64,000 nt of DNA from Microbacterium sp. YJN-G (GCF_015040615.1 NZ_CP060402.1:3410001-3474000); one strand, 5' to 3'. Shown: positions 1 through 8,655, counted from the first letter of the stretch. Made by a program: numbers and translations. Notes: generated by a model not told the origin, from the letters alone.

Positions 1-2
1 GC

Positions 3-293
3 TCGGCCCTGCTGCAGGTCATCGCGACCGTGACCATTGGCGCCTACGTCAATCTCGGCGGCCTCGGCTGGCCGATCATCCAGGGCATCCCGCTGCGCCG
101 CTTCGACCAGGTGCTCGCCGGGGCACTGCTGGTCGCGCTGCTCGCCCTGATCGTCGACCTGCTGCTCGCGCTGGCACAGCGTGCCGTCGTCCCCGCCGGC
201 ATCGACACCGGTCCCGCCGGCGGCGACACCGGCGCCGCACCGACCCGCTCCGAACGGCGCGCCGCCCGCTCGGCGGCATCCGCCATCGCCTGA
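3..293 (+). CDS. ABC transporter permease, choline/glycine-betaine type (C-terminal fragment)
   Basis: This reading frame is already open at the left window edge and stops at 291-293, so only about the last 96 residues are present. They contain the end of a permease domain (GAYVNLGGLGWPI), one strong hydrophobic helix (LAGALLVALLALIVDLLLALAQ) and a hydrophilic, Arg-rich tail. The GGLG-type segment and closing helix fit OpuBB/OsmW-type inner-membrane permeases of quaternary-amine ABC importers. The substrate-binding lipoprotein starts 45 bases downstream on the same strand, so this is the end of an osmoprotectant operon whose ATPase gene probably lies outside the window. The substrate is inferred from the neighbour. 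Confidence 0.85.
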   Translation, partial: SALLQVIATVTIGAYVNLGGLGWPIIQGIPLRRFDQVLAGALLVALLALIVDLLLALAQRAVVPAGIDTGPAGGDTGAAPTRSERRAARSAASAIA

Positions 294-338
294 CCGCACC
301 GTCCCCAAGACGACACCGTCCCCAGAGAGAGGCACACC

Positions 339-1259
339 ATGATCATCGCAAGGAAGTCCCGACTCGCCCTTGTCACCGGCGTCGCGCTGGCGGCGACGCT
401 CGCGCTCGCCGGATGCGGCAGCAGCAACCCGCTCGAGGAGCCGACCGGCGACGACGGCGGCGACACCGCCGGTGACACGATCGTCGTCGGCTCGCAGGCC
501 TACTACTCCAACGAGATCGTCGCCGAGGTCTACGCCCAGGCGCTCGAGAACGCCGGGTACACCGTCGACCGCAAGTTCAACGTCGGTCAGCGCGATGCGT
601 ACATGCCCGAGGTCGAGTCCGGCGCGATCGACCTGTTCCCCGAGTACACCGGCAACCTGCTGGAGTACTTCGACGCCGAGGCGACCGCCACGAGCCCCGA
701 CGACGTGTACGCGGCGCTGCAGGAGGCGCTGCCCGAGGGCCTCACCGCACTCGACTACGCCGAGGCCAGCGACCAGGACACCTACACGGTGCTGAAGTCG
801 TTCGCCGACGAGAACGGCCTGGCCAGCATCGCCGACCTTTCGAAGCTGACCACCAAGCCGGTGCTGGGTGGCGCCCCCGAGCTCGAGCAGCGCCCGTATG
901 GGCCGGCCGGCGCGAAGGAGATCTACGGCGTCGACCTGGGCTTCTCGGCCACCGCCGAGGGCACGCTCGACGCGCTGCTCGCAGGACAGGTGCAGGTGGC
1001 CGACATCTACACCGCGAGCCCCGCGTTCCAGACCGAGGAGATCGTCGCCCTCGAAGACCCCGAGAACATGATCCTCGCCTCGAACGTCGTGCCGATCGCC
1101 TCGAGCGACGTCGCCGACGGGATCGCCGAGGTCATCAACGCGATCAGCGCCCAGCTCGGCGCCGACGACCTCGTGGCGATGAACGTGCAGAGCACGGTCG
1201 ATCAGGCCTCTGCCGAGGACATCGCCGCGCAGTGGCTGGAGGACAACGGCCTGCTCTGA
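339..1259 (+). CDS. Glycine-betaine/choline ABC transporter substrate-binding lipoprotein
   Basis: This 306-residue protein should capture osmoprotectants outside the cell and deliver them to the permease encoded just upstream. It opens with a lipoprotein signal: basic residues, a hydrophobic stretch, then the lipobox LALAGC. Mature parts such as IVVGSQAYYSNEIVAEVYAQ, an internal ESGAIDLFPEYTGNLL and a C-terminal EDIAAQWLEDNGLL are typical of OpuBC/OsmX/ProX solute-binding proteins. The DLFPEYTG motif lies in the hinge/ligand region of this family. A purine-rich AGAGAGAGG precedes the ATG. The family is clear; choline versus glycine betaine cannot be told from sequence. A second, unrelated betaine system lies at 27.9-31.1 kb. 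Confidence 0.92.
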   Translation: MIIARKSRLALVTGVALAATLALAGCGSSNPLEEPTGDDGGDTAGDTIVVGSQAYYSNEIVAEVYAQALENAGYTVDRKFNVGQRDAYMPEVESGAIDLFPEYTGNLLEYFDAEATATSPDDVYAALQEALPEGLTALDYAEASDQDTYTVLKSFADENGLASIADLSKLTTKPVLGGAPELEQRPYGPAGAKEIYGVDLGFSATAEGTLDALLAGQVQVADIYTASPAFQTEEIVALEDPENMILASNVVPIASSDVADGIAEVINAISAQLGADDLVAMNVQSTVDQASAEDIAAQWLEDNGLL

Positions 1260-1268
1260 TCCGCATTA

Positions 1269-1312
1269 CCCGCCAGGGCGCCGGGGTGCTCAGACCCGGG
1301 CGTCCTGGCGGG
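1269..1312. terminator. Bidirectional terminator-like hairpin
   Basis: Two complementary GC-rich arms (CCGCCAGGGCGCCGGG and CCCGGGCGTCCTGGCGG, nearly perfect) lie between the convergent ends of the binding-protein gene and the AI-2E permease gene. The second arm covers the last codons of the minus-strand gene. There is no clear U-tract, which is usual for high-GC actinobacteria, so termination is inferred. Confidence 0.6.
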
Positions 1313-2522
1313 GGATGAAGATCTTGTTGATGATGATGAGGATCGACGCGGTCGCCGGCACGGCCACGAGCGCGCCGAGCAGGCCCAGCAGCGTGCCGCC
1401 GGCCAGGGCGCCGATCACGACGAGCAGCCCGGGCACCGAGACCGTGCGGTTCATCACCCGCGGGGTGAGCACGTACGCCTCGACCTGGATGTAGATCAGG
1501 TACACCACCCCGAAGATCAGGGCGTGCAGCGGGTTCGCGAGCACCGCCGTCAGCGTGCCGATCGCGAGGAACACCAGCGGCCCGACCAGCGGGATCAGCG
1601 TGACCAGGAACGCCACCACCGCCATCAGCGGCGGGAACGGCAGCCCCAGGATCAGATAGAGGATCAGCGCCATGACGGCGTTCGCGAAGGCGAGGATCAC
1701 CATGCCCTGCACGTACCCGCCCACAGACTCGGTGATCTGGTCGACGATCTCGCGGATGCTCGTGCGGTGACGCGCGGGCGCCAGCCGCAGCATCGACGAC
1801 GTGATGCCCGGCAGCCCGACGACGAAGTACAACGTCAGCACGAACACGATCACGAACGCCGAGATGCCCGCCGCGATCGACGTGCCGACCTTCAGCGCAC
1901 CGCCGCCCAGAGCGGTCAGCGTCTTGCCGTCGGTGAGCAGCTTCTGGGCGTCGACGAGCAGCGAGTTGATCTGATCGCCGAACTGCTGCGTCAGGAACGC
2001 GTACAGATCGGTGAGCATGAACTCGTTCACCACCTTGGGCACCGACTCGACGAACGCGGCGATCTGCGAGATGACCAACGGCACGATCATGCCCAGCACC
2101 AGCCCGACCACCGCCACCAGCGCGACGATCACGATCGTGACGCTGAGTCCGCGTGACAGGCCACGACGCACCAGCAGCCGCACCGCCGGGTTCAGCCCGA
2201 GCGCGGCGAACAGGGCGAAGGCGACGTAGATCAGCACCGTCGACAGGCTCGTGAGCGCCAGGGCGAGCAGGAACGCCGCCAGACCGCCGAGGGTCAGCAG
2301 GAAGCCGAGCCGGAACGGCCGGTCCATCCGGGTCCAGATCGAGCGCCGCGGGCGCGGCGCATCCGACGGTGCGCGCGGCGCGTCGGCATCCGGCTCCACC
2401 ACATCCTCAGTCACGTCCGTCACCGCATCCTCAGCCGCGTCGACCGACGCCGATTCGTCTGACGAGACCGTCACGGTGTCATCGGCCGGTTCGTCCGGCT
2501 GCGGGGAATGGTCTGCGCTCAT
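1290..2522 (-). CDS. AI-2E family transporter (putative permease)
   Basis: This 410-residue membrane protein has an acidic, disordered N-terminal region of about 75 residues rich in Asp, Glu and Ser, a short basic stretch (PRPRRSIWTRMDRPF), then multiple hydrophobic helices in the order of the AI-2E/TqsA/YdiK family. Motifs such as LILGLPFPPLMAVVAFLVTL, LIPLVGP and PGLLVVIGALAGG are family hallmarks. Members export small molecules or act as Na+/H+ antiporters, and the substrate is rarely known. The frame stays open 124 codons upstream, but that part overlaps the divergent chorismate mutase. I therefore chose the ATG at 2522 (MSADHS), which leaves about 70 bases of divergent promoter space. 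Confidence 0.88.
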   Translation of the reverse strand: MSADHSPQPDEPADDTVTVSSDESASVDAAEDAVTDVTEDVVEPDADAPRAPSDAPRPRRSIWTRMDRPFRLGFLLTLGGLAAFLLALALTSLSTVLIYVAFALFAALGLNPAVRLLVRRGLSRGLSVTIVIVALVAVVGLVLGMIVPLVISQIAAFVESVPKVVNEFMLTDLYAFLTQQFGDQINSLLVDAQKLLTDGKTLTALGGGALKVGTSIAAGISAFVIVFVLTLYFVVGLPGITSSMLRLAPARHRTSIREIVDQITESVGGYVQGMVILAFANAVMALILYLILGLPFPPLMAVVAFLVTLIPLVGPLVFLAIGTLTAVLANPLHALIFGVVYLIYIQVEAYVLTPRVMNRTVSVPGLLVVIGALAGGTLLGLLGALVAVPATASILIIINKIFIPRQDARV

Positions 2523-2592
2523 GCGGAACACTCTATGGCCGCACACCGCCCGCACCCCGGCTATCGTGTAAACGCCGATCGACAGGAGGATC

Positions 2593-2916
2593 ATGTCCGA
2601 CGACGCCCCCGCGGAGCCGACCCGCGCCGACGAGGCACGCGCCGAGCTGCTGCGCCTGCGCGCCAGCATCGACAACATCGACGCGGCGCTGATCTTCCTG
2701 CTCGCCGAGCGGTTCCGCGCCACCCAGCAGGTCGGCCTGCTGAAGGCGACGCACCGGATGCCGGCATCCGATCCCGGTCGTGAGGAGCAGCAGGTCGCGC
2801 GCCTGCGCGCGCTCGCCGAAGACGCCCACCTCGACCCCGAGTTCGCCGAGAAGTGGTTCAACTTCGTCGTCGCCGAGGTCATCCGGCACCACACCGAGGC
2901 CGCCGAAGGGCGCTGA
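2593..2916 (+). CDS. Chorismate mutase, AroQ type
   Basis: This 107-residue all-alpha protein has the AroQ pattern: LRLRASIDNIDAALIFLLAERFRATQQVGLLK, then REEQQVARLRALAEDAHLDPEFAEKWFNFVVAEVIRHH (quoted here only as landmarks at about residues 23-54 and 63-100, in the given order). It would convert chorismate to prephenate for Phe/Tyr synthesis in the cytoplasm. The Arg before the first helix, the Lys of GLLK and the Glu/Gln near the last helix fit the active-site layout. An AGGAGGATC ribosome-binding site ends next to the ATG. The gene stands alone and diverges from the AI-2E permease. The short length matches monofunctional chorismate mutases. Confidence 0.9.
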   Translation: MSDDAPAEPTRADEARAELLRLRASIDNIDAALIFLLAERFRATQQVGLLKATHRMPASDPGREEQQVARLRALAEDAHLDPEFAEKWFNFVVAEVIRHHTEAAEGR

Positions 2917-3170
2917 CAGGCCGGCGCTGACGAGCGGATGCTGAGAGGCGGGGCGCCGCGATCCCCTCATCGCGGCACCCCATGACGGCGCCCTCCGTGC
3001 TCCCCAGTTGCCCGGACTCCGGGAAGGCCCCTGCCTCCCGTTCGCCTCTCATCCCCAGCGAAAGACTTGTCTCGGGCGCCGTCTATGGATCAGGAGCGGG
3101 CACCCCGCATCCTGATACATCCCCGCCGAAGAAATCTTGAGAAGTCTGCGTGACCCGGCGACCGGTGGGG

Positions 3171-5624
3171 TCAGAAGCCGTCGCCGTGGCAGTGCAGCGG
3201 CACGCGGATGCCGGTGTCGGCGGCGGCGTGGGCGAGCGCGACCGCCGGTGCGTCACCGGCGGCGATCCGCCCGTGCACGGCCGGCAGCAGCTGCGCCGCC
3301 TCGTCATCGGGCAGCAGCACGGGCGAGGCGATCACGCAGCGGGTTCCCGCATGCAACCACACCCGGGTCATGCCGAGCGCCTCCTCGTGCCAGCGCACCG
3401 TCGAGCGCCCGAGCTCGCAGGCCGAGAGCACCACGGTGTCGGGCGCCGTGCCGATCAGGTCGACGTCGTAACCGAACAGCACGCCGTCGGCGAGCTCGAG
3501 CCCCGAGAACATCGGGTTGTCGGCGCTGTGCCTGCCGTGCGCCGCGACGTGCAGCAGGTCCACGCCGCCGGCCAGGGCCGTGGCGGCGTCCACCGTCGCA
3601 TCGGCGCCTGTGAGCACGGTCGCGTCGCGGTGCACGCCGGCGACCGCGCGGGCCTCGTCACCGGCGCGCGCGACACGCGGACCGACGATCACGCCGGTGC
3701 GGCGCAGCGGCCGCGCAGTCGCATCGAGCCACCGCGTCGCCGAGGCCGCGAGGGTGAACGGGATGCCGTGCAGGCTGGGCAGCAGCGCCCAGGGGATGCC
3801 GGTGAGCAGCCCGGGCACGCTGAGCACGAGCCGGCGTGCACCGGGGGCGTGCTCGAGAAGCGGCCGCAGCAGCTCGTCGTCGAGCCGCGCCAGCCGCTCG
3901 TCGAGCGCACGGCCGACGACCGCGGCCATCGGGGTGCCGCGGGTCATGGCCGAGGCGTTCAGATCGGCGCGCAGGCCGTCCAGCAGCGGCCGCACCCGGT
4001 CGCCGTTCAGCCGCACCAGTTCGGCGGCATCCCGGGTGGCGACGACCGCGCACAGCGCATCGCCGGTGTGCACCCAGGTGAGCGTCGCGACATCGGGGTC
4101 GAGCCGTCCGCGCAGCTCGGTCAGCGTGGTGCGCCGCCCCGCGCCGGTTCCTGCGGTCGAGCTCCACTGCCGCTCGCGCACCCGGTCGCGCACCGCGCGC
4201 ACGCGAGGGTCGGTCATCCAGTCCGCGCCGGCGAGGTCGGCGCGCAGCATCCGCAATTCGGCGAGATCGGATGCCGCTGCGGGGTCGTGCGGCGGCCGCA
4301 CCGGCACCACCTGCAGGCTGAGGTGGCGGGCGCGCTCGCCCCACTCGAACAGCACCGCCGGGTCGTCGGAGCAGTTGGCGGCGGCCAGCCCCGCGGCCAG
4401 CAGCCCGGTGCCGTGCATCGTGACGGACGCCTGCAGGTCGAGCGCCCCGAAGGCGCCCTGCCACGAGTCGAACAGGTCGAGCCCCTCGGCGGACAGGCGC
4501 CGGGCCACGGCGGGCCGGTCGGCGGCCAGGGCACGCGCGGCGCGCACCTCGAACGACCTCAGCCGGATCGGCGTCGGAGCGTCGGTGCGGATGCGCAGCG
4601 GCGGTCGGCTCGGATCGGCGAGCTGGGCGCCCAGCGCGGCGCCGGTCGCCTCGGCGCCGAGCCCGACCGCGCGCAGGCGGCGGGCAGCGTCGTCGTAGTC
4701 CTCCGCCGACGGGATGCGGCCGGCGAGCCGGCGCGCCTCCAGCTCGACGGATGCCGCGCGCGCGGCCCAGCCCTCGCTGTTCAGACCCTCGAACCGGCGT
4801 CGTGACAGCCGTGCGGTCCGCAGCGCCGCCGCCGGATCGTGCCGCAGCTGCGAGCGGGCGAGCTGGAACTCGGCCTCGCCGCGAGCCTGCCGCATCCGCT
4901 GCGCACCGAAGCGTGCCGCCACCTCGGTCAGCAGGGCTTCGGCCTCGTCTGTCAGACCGGCATCGCGCAGCACCTCGGCCCTGTCGAGGTCGGCGATCGC
5001 GGTGCTGAGCGCGCTGGTCTCGACGAACACCGGCCGCGAGCGCATCATCAGCGCCAGAGCGGTGACCAGGTCGCCGCGCAGCAGGGCGGTGTAGCCGAGG
5101 TTGTGTCGTGCCTCGGCCGCGGCCTCGTGATCGCCGAGCCCGTCGTACAGCGCGACGGCGGTCTCGAGGTCGGCGGTCGCGCCGTCGAGGTCGTGGCGCT
5201 GCATGCGGGCCATGGATCGGCTCATGAGGCACGTGGCCTGCTCGGCGGGGGAGTCGTGCATGCCGGTGATGGCCTCGGTGAGCCAGGATTCGGCGTCGTC
5301 GACCCGGCCGGCGTGCATGAGCAGCGTTCCCAGCTGTCCGGCGAGCACGGCACGCGTGCCGTCGCTGAGAGAGGGATGCTCGAGCGCCTCACGGCACATC
5401 CGCTCGGCGGCCTCGGGCTCGCCGGTCTGACCGAGCACATACGCGAGGGTGCCCGCGATGCGGCCGCGCAGGTCGGCGTCGTCGGTGCGCGCCGCCGCGG
5501 TCGTCAGGGTGCGCGTCGCGCGCGCGAAGTGGCGACGATTCGCCTCGTCCACTCCCCGCCGATGGAGCTCTGCCGCATCCCCACGCACCCTCTCAGCATG
5601 TCGTGCGCGCATCGCGCACGCCAC
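3171..5624 (-). CDS. TPR-CHAT protein (caspase-like cysteine protease domain)
   Basis: This protein has about 817 residues and no signal peptide or membrane segment, so it is probably cytoplasmic. The N-terminal two-thirds is an array of TPR-like helical pairs (LAYVLGQTGEPEAAERMCRE, then repeats with Ala/Leu spacing), a usual protein-binding scaffold. The C-terminal third is a CHAT domain of the caspase/separase clan. Its catalytic His lies in HVAAHG (about residue 696) and its Cys in LSACELG (about residue 736). The start is uncertain: GTG at 5624, or ATG at 5612. It is the last gene of a minus-strand set with a subtilase, a linker protein and a sigma factor. Domain assignment is firm; the substrate is unknown, and the subtilase next door is a candidate. 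Confidence 0.88.
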   Translation of the reverse strand: MACAMRARHAERVRGDAAELHRRGVDEANRRHFARATRTLTTAAARTDDADLRGRIAGTLAYVLGQTGEPEAAERMCREALEHPSLSDGTRAVLAGQLGTLLMHAGRVDDAESWLTEAITGMHDSPAEQATCLMSRSMARMQRHDLDGATADLETAVALYDGLGDHEAAAEARHNLGYTALLRGDLVTALALMMRSRPVFVETSALSTAIADLDRAEVLRDAGLTDEAEALLTEVAARFGAQRMRQARGEAEFQLARSQLRHDPAAALRTARLSRRRFEGLNSEGWAARAASVELEARRLAGRIPSAEDYDDAARRLRAVGLGAEATGAALGAQLADPSRPPLRIRTDAPTPIRLRSFEVRAARALAADRPAVARRLSAEGLDLFDSWQGAFGALDLQASVTMHGTGLLAAGLAAANCSDDPAVLFEWGERARHLSLQVVPVRPPHDPAAASDLAELRMLRADLAGADWMTDPRVRAVRDRVRERQWSSTAGTGAGRRTTLTELRGRLDPDVATLTWVHTGDALCAVVATRDAAELVRLNGDRVRPLLDGLRADLNASAMTRGTPMAAVVGRALDERLARLDDELLRPLLEHAPGARRLVLSVPGLLTGIPWALLPSLHGIPFTLAASATRWLDATARPLRRTGVIVGPRVARAGDEARAVAGVHRDATVLTGADATVDAATALAGGVDLLHVAAHGRHSADNPMFSGLELADGVLFGYDVDLIGTAPDTVVLSACELGRSTVRWHEEALGMTRVWLHAGTRCVIASPVLLPDDEAAQLLPAVHGRIAAGDAPAVALAHAAADTGIRVPLHCHGDGF

Positions 5625-5723
5625 CTCGATTGCGAAGCGTGCGTCATGGGGATGCGGTAGGCCGCCACCCGTGCCGGCGGGCGCCGCCGTCAGCGCACTG
5701 TCGGACGCCGCCCGGTGCCGGTG

Positions 5724-7331
5724 TCAGCGCACCGGATCGGGCAGCCCGTCGAGCACCTCCGTGACCGCGCGGCGGATCGCCTTCTGCGACGGACTGCCGC
5801 CCTTGGCCATCAGTGGACCCAGCTTCGCGGCGATCCGCCCCGCGACGAACGGTGCCGCGAACGAGGTGCCGCTCCACACCGAGAACCCGCCGCGGTAGTC
5901 GTCGGGATCGACGGTCTCGCGCGGCAGTCCGTCGAAGTCCGACCGGGTGGCCGCCTGCGTGCCGCCGGTGAACGGTGGCGTCGTGCTGACCACCAGCGTG
6001 CCCGGGGCGTACACGCGCACCCACGGTCCCAAGTTCGAGAACAGGGCGACCGAGCGACCGGACGGGTTCAGGGCGCCGACCGACACCAGCGGTGCCGCGT
6101 CGTCGCGGCCGATTCCGTTGTCGCCGCCCGGCCACGCCCACAGTGAGGCGGGGAACGCCGGACGGTCGATCGCGTCGTTGCCGGCCGAGCACACCACGAC
6201 CACGCCCAGCTCGCGGGCGCTGCGCAGCAGCTCGTAGAGAGTGCGCGAGAACAGTCCGTCGGTCGGGGTCTCGTGGTAGTAGCCCAGCGACAGGCTGAGC
6301 ACGTCGATCGGATGCCCGGTGCGAGAGTCGGCGGTGTTGCGCCGCTTCAGCTCGATCACGTCGCTCAGTGCGAGCAGGAACGCGCTCTCGTCCACGACGC
6401 CGAGTGACCCTGCCACCCGGATCGCGAGGATGTCGGCATCCGGGGCCGTCTGCCTGACCAGCCCCGCGATGAAGGTGCCGTGACCGGCGACCGCGTCGAT
6501 CTCACCGTCGAGCTGACCGTACAGATCGGGGTAGCGCTCGGGGTCGTCATGGCCGGTGAGCCCGATCGGCACGCCGTCGAGCTCCACGTGCCGGTTGACG
6601 ATGTCATCCGGCAGCCAGTCGTGCTCACTGCATCCGGTGTCGAGCACCGCGACGACCGGGCGCCGCCCGCGCTTCGGGTCCGCACCGCGGGCCGGCGCGG
6701 CGCCGATCCAGGCGACCGGCTGGCGGGCACCCCGGCCCGGCTCGAGGTAGTCGTCGGTGCCGACCGGGCCCTGCCCGCGAACCGGGTTGGTGCGGCTGAA
6801 CGGGTTCGTGCGGCTGAAGGGATTCGTGCGGCTGAACGGGTTGAGTCCGACCGGGTCGACCGCCAGCACGTGCTCCAGCCCGGCGCGCGGCATCGTCGTC
6901 TGCGAGATGCGGCGCGCTCGCTGCAGCACCCGCCACGCGTCCGGCGGGGCCGGCGACTCGCCGCGCCCCGCCTCGTCGGGCGTCGTCAGCAGCACACGCA
7001 GCAGGCCCGGCACCCCCGGCGCGAGCTCACGGGCGCCGCGTGCGTCCACGCGGCGCCCATCGGCGTTTGCGGTCTTCGCCGCGGGATCGGCCGGCACGAC
7101 CTCGATCCGCCAGCCGAACGAGCCCGCCGCCTCGGCGATCGTCTTCAGGTCGCGATCCATCGCCTCGTCGTCACCGGACTCCGCGGCCGTCAGCAGCAGC
7201 CGGTCCGGCAGATACGCCGTCGGATACGCGCGCACGCCGGGCATCGGATCGACACTCGGATCCAGCGCCGCGCCGCGCGGAATCGATCCCTCCGCACGGT
7301 CCTGCCACGTCCACCCTGTGGGCTGCTCCAT
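5724..7331 (-). CDS. Subtilisin-like serine protease (S8) without signal peptide
   Basis: This 535-residue protein has the full S8 triad: Asp231 in VAVLDTGC, His284 in GHGTFIAG and Ser490 in GTSFAAPFVAG, with the oxyanion Asn385 in SAGN. Unlike most subtilases it has no signal peptide and no C-terminal anchor, so it should act inside the cell. Residues 1-160 form a separate N-terminal region of unknown fold. Residues 164-181 are three exact copies of the hexapeptide NPFSRT followed by NPVRG, just before the catalytic domain (from about 205). GGAGG precedes the ATG. It lies between the CHAT gene and the linker-protein gene in one orientation. An autoinhibited precursor activated by cleavage in the repeat is inference. 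Confidence 0.92.
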   Translation of the reverse strand: MEQPTGWTWQDRAEGSIPRGAALDPSVDPMPGVRAYPTAYLPDRLLLTAAESGDDEAMDRDLKTIAEAAGSFGWRIEVVPADPAAKTANADGRRVDARGARELAPGVPGLLRVLLTTPDEAGRGESPAPPDAWRVLQRARRISQTTMPRAGLEHVLAVDPVGLNPFSRTNPFSRTNPFSRTNPVRGQGPVGTDDYLEPGRGARQPVAWIGAAPARGADPKRGRRPVVAVLDTGCSEHDWLPDDIVNRHVELDGVPIGLTGHDDPERYPDLYGQLDGEIDAVAGHGTFIAGLVRQTAPDADILAIRVAGSLGVVDESAFLLALSDVIELKRRNTADSRTGHPIDVLSLSLGYYHETPTDGLFSRTLYELLRSARELGVVVVCSAGNDAIDRPAFPASLWAWPGGDNGIGRDDAAPLVSVGALNPSGRSVALFSNLGPWVRVYAPGTLVVSTTPPFTGGTQAATRSDFDGLPRETVDPDDYRGGFSVWSGTSFAAPFVAGRIAAKLGPLMAKGGSPSQKAIRRAVTEVLDGLPDPVR

Positions 7332-7434
7332 CGTCCACCCTCCTCCCGGGCCGCCGCGGCGGCACCGTCATGACCCCGTCGCGGCCGCGACGTCGTCCCT
7401 CTCCGCTTGCGGGCATCCTCTCCGCTTGCGCGGA

Positions 7435-7962
7435 TCACACCTCGAACTGCGGGGTGGCGAAGACGCGCTCGCCGTCGTCACCCGACACGGTCAGGCGCAC
7501 CCGGCACAGGCCGGGCGGTACCCCGTCGAACGCGAACCGGCCGTGCTCTCCCGGCTCGGCGGACCGCGATCGCTCACCCTGCTCCAGCACGATGCCGGTC
7601 ACCGCCACGTCGACCCAGCCGTCCACGCGTCGCTGCCCGTTCCCCGGCCCGGCCCCCGACCCCTTCCCCGAGCCGGACCCCTTCCCCGAGCCGGACCCCT
7701 TCCCCGAGCCGGAGATGTGCAGCAGCACCGTCATCCTGCCGTCGCTGAACTGCAGGATCATCGTCTCGGCATCGCCGCGCACGGCCGCCGTGGCGTCCTC
7801 GACGAGGGTGAGCAGCGCGTACTCCCGGGCGATGTCGTCGGATGCCACCGCCGCGACCATCCGGTCGACCAGGTCGGCCGGCACCGGGTCGTGCTCCTCC
7901 CACGTCGTGCGCAGGGCGGCGATCAGTGCGTCGTCGTCGAGGTCGCGCTCCGATCCGCTCAT
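7435..7962 (-). CDS. Linker protein downstream of sigma factor, possible anti-sigma-like regulator
   Basis: This 175-residue protein is of a family I cannot name firmly. The N-terminal part (1-83) is acidic and helical, with EEHDPVPADLVDRMVAAV resembling the short helix seen at the start of some anti-sigma factors, then a strand-rich piece. Residues 85-102 are exactly three copies of GSGKGS. Residues 112-175 look like a small beta-sandwich (HGRFAFDGVPPGLCRVRLTVSG), as in carboxypeptidase-regulatory-like domains. No membrane helix or zinc motif is present. Its ATG overlaps the sigma-factor stop (ATGA), so translation is probably coupled. A role in holding or releasing the sigma factor is inferred from position only. 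Confidence 0.75.
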   Translation of the reverse strand: MSGSERDLDDDALIAALRTTWEEHDPVPADLVDRMVAAVASDDIAREYALLTLVEDATAAVRGDAETMILQFSDGRMTVLLHISGSGKGSGSGKGSGSGKGSGAGPGNGQRRVDGWVDVAVTGIVLEQGERSRSAEPGEHGRFAFDGVPPGLCRVRLTVSGDDGERVFATPQFEV

Positions 7963-8558
7963 GTCGCCACCTCCTCGAGAAGTCCGCGCAGCTTGGTCAG
8001 GCACCGCTTGCGGGTCGGTCCGATGCTGCCCACCGGCATCGCGAGCTCGCCGGCCAGGCGGGCGTAGTCGGGGCGATCGTCGAAGGCGACCACGCGCAGC
8101 AGCCGCTGGCAACGGTCGTCGAGTCGCTGCACGGCCGACCAGAGCCGGTTGCGCTGATCGCCGGCGACCGCGGTGTCCTCGGCCGAGGGGGCGACGGGGA
8201 GCAGCGGCTCCAGGCTCGTGTCGTCGACGGCATCCGCCCGGCGCTGCGCGCCGCTGGTGCGCCAGGCCTCGCGACGTGCGGTGGTGGTCAGCCAGGCGGC
8301 GACCGCCGCCGGCTCCGAGATCGCGTCGCCGGTGCGCACCAGCCGAAGCCAGGTGGTCTGGATGACGTCCTCTGTCAGGGCGCGGTCGATGCCCGCGGCG
8401 CGCACCACGTGCCAGAGCACGGGGGTCATCAGACGGACGAGGTCATCCATCGCCCGCGCGTCGCCATCGCGCCACGCACGGAACAGGTCCGCCGCACGCT
8501 GCCACCGGCTGCGCGCGGGGGTCTGCTCGGCGCTGCCATCGGGAGTGGCCTCGCTCAT
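7959..8558 (-). CDS. ECF-like sigma-70 family RNA polymerase sigma factor
   Basis: This protein of about 199 residues has a sigma region 2 (AMDDLVRLMTPVLWHVVRAA, then DRALTEDVIQTTWLRLVR) and a region 4 helix-turn-helix (YARLAGELAMPVGSIGPTRKRCLTKLRGLL), with no region 1 or 3, as in ECF sigma factors. It would direct RNA polymerase to a small regulon, probably including its own operon. ATG 8558 (MSEATP) was chosen; ATG 8567 is an alternative, and neither has a clear Shine-Dalgarno. It leads the four-gene set that ends with the CHAT gene. No membrane anti-sigma gene follows, so control must be by other means. Confidence 0.88.
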   Translation of the reverse strand: MSEATPDGSAEQTPARSRWQRAADLFRAWRDGDARAMDDLVRLMTPVLWHVVRAAGIDRALTEDVIQTTWLRLVRTGDAISEPAAVAAWLTTTARREAWRTSGAQRRADAVDDTSLEPLLPVAPSAEDTAVAGDQRNRLWSAVQRLDDRCQRLLRVVAFDDRPDYARLAGELAMPVGSIGPTRKRCLTKLRGLLEEVAT

Positions 8559-8655
8559 GGAGATCATTGTCGTCACACTTGACAGGAGCGGGCAAGCATC
8601 CGGGTGATACATGACCGCGCGCAGCACTCGACAGTCCGACGAATGGATGCAATAA

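Noticed and set aside
2523..2894. Upstream extension of the AI-2E permease gene
   Set aside because: It would overlap the divergent chorismate mutase and reads as Ser/Arg-rich noise.
8579..8610. TTGACA at 8579-8584 as a -35 box for the sugar operon
   Set aside because: No suitable -10 hexamer lies 16-19 bases downstream; the nearest (TGATAC-like) is too far, and it overlaps the sigma-factor start region.
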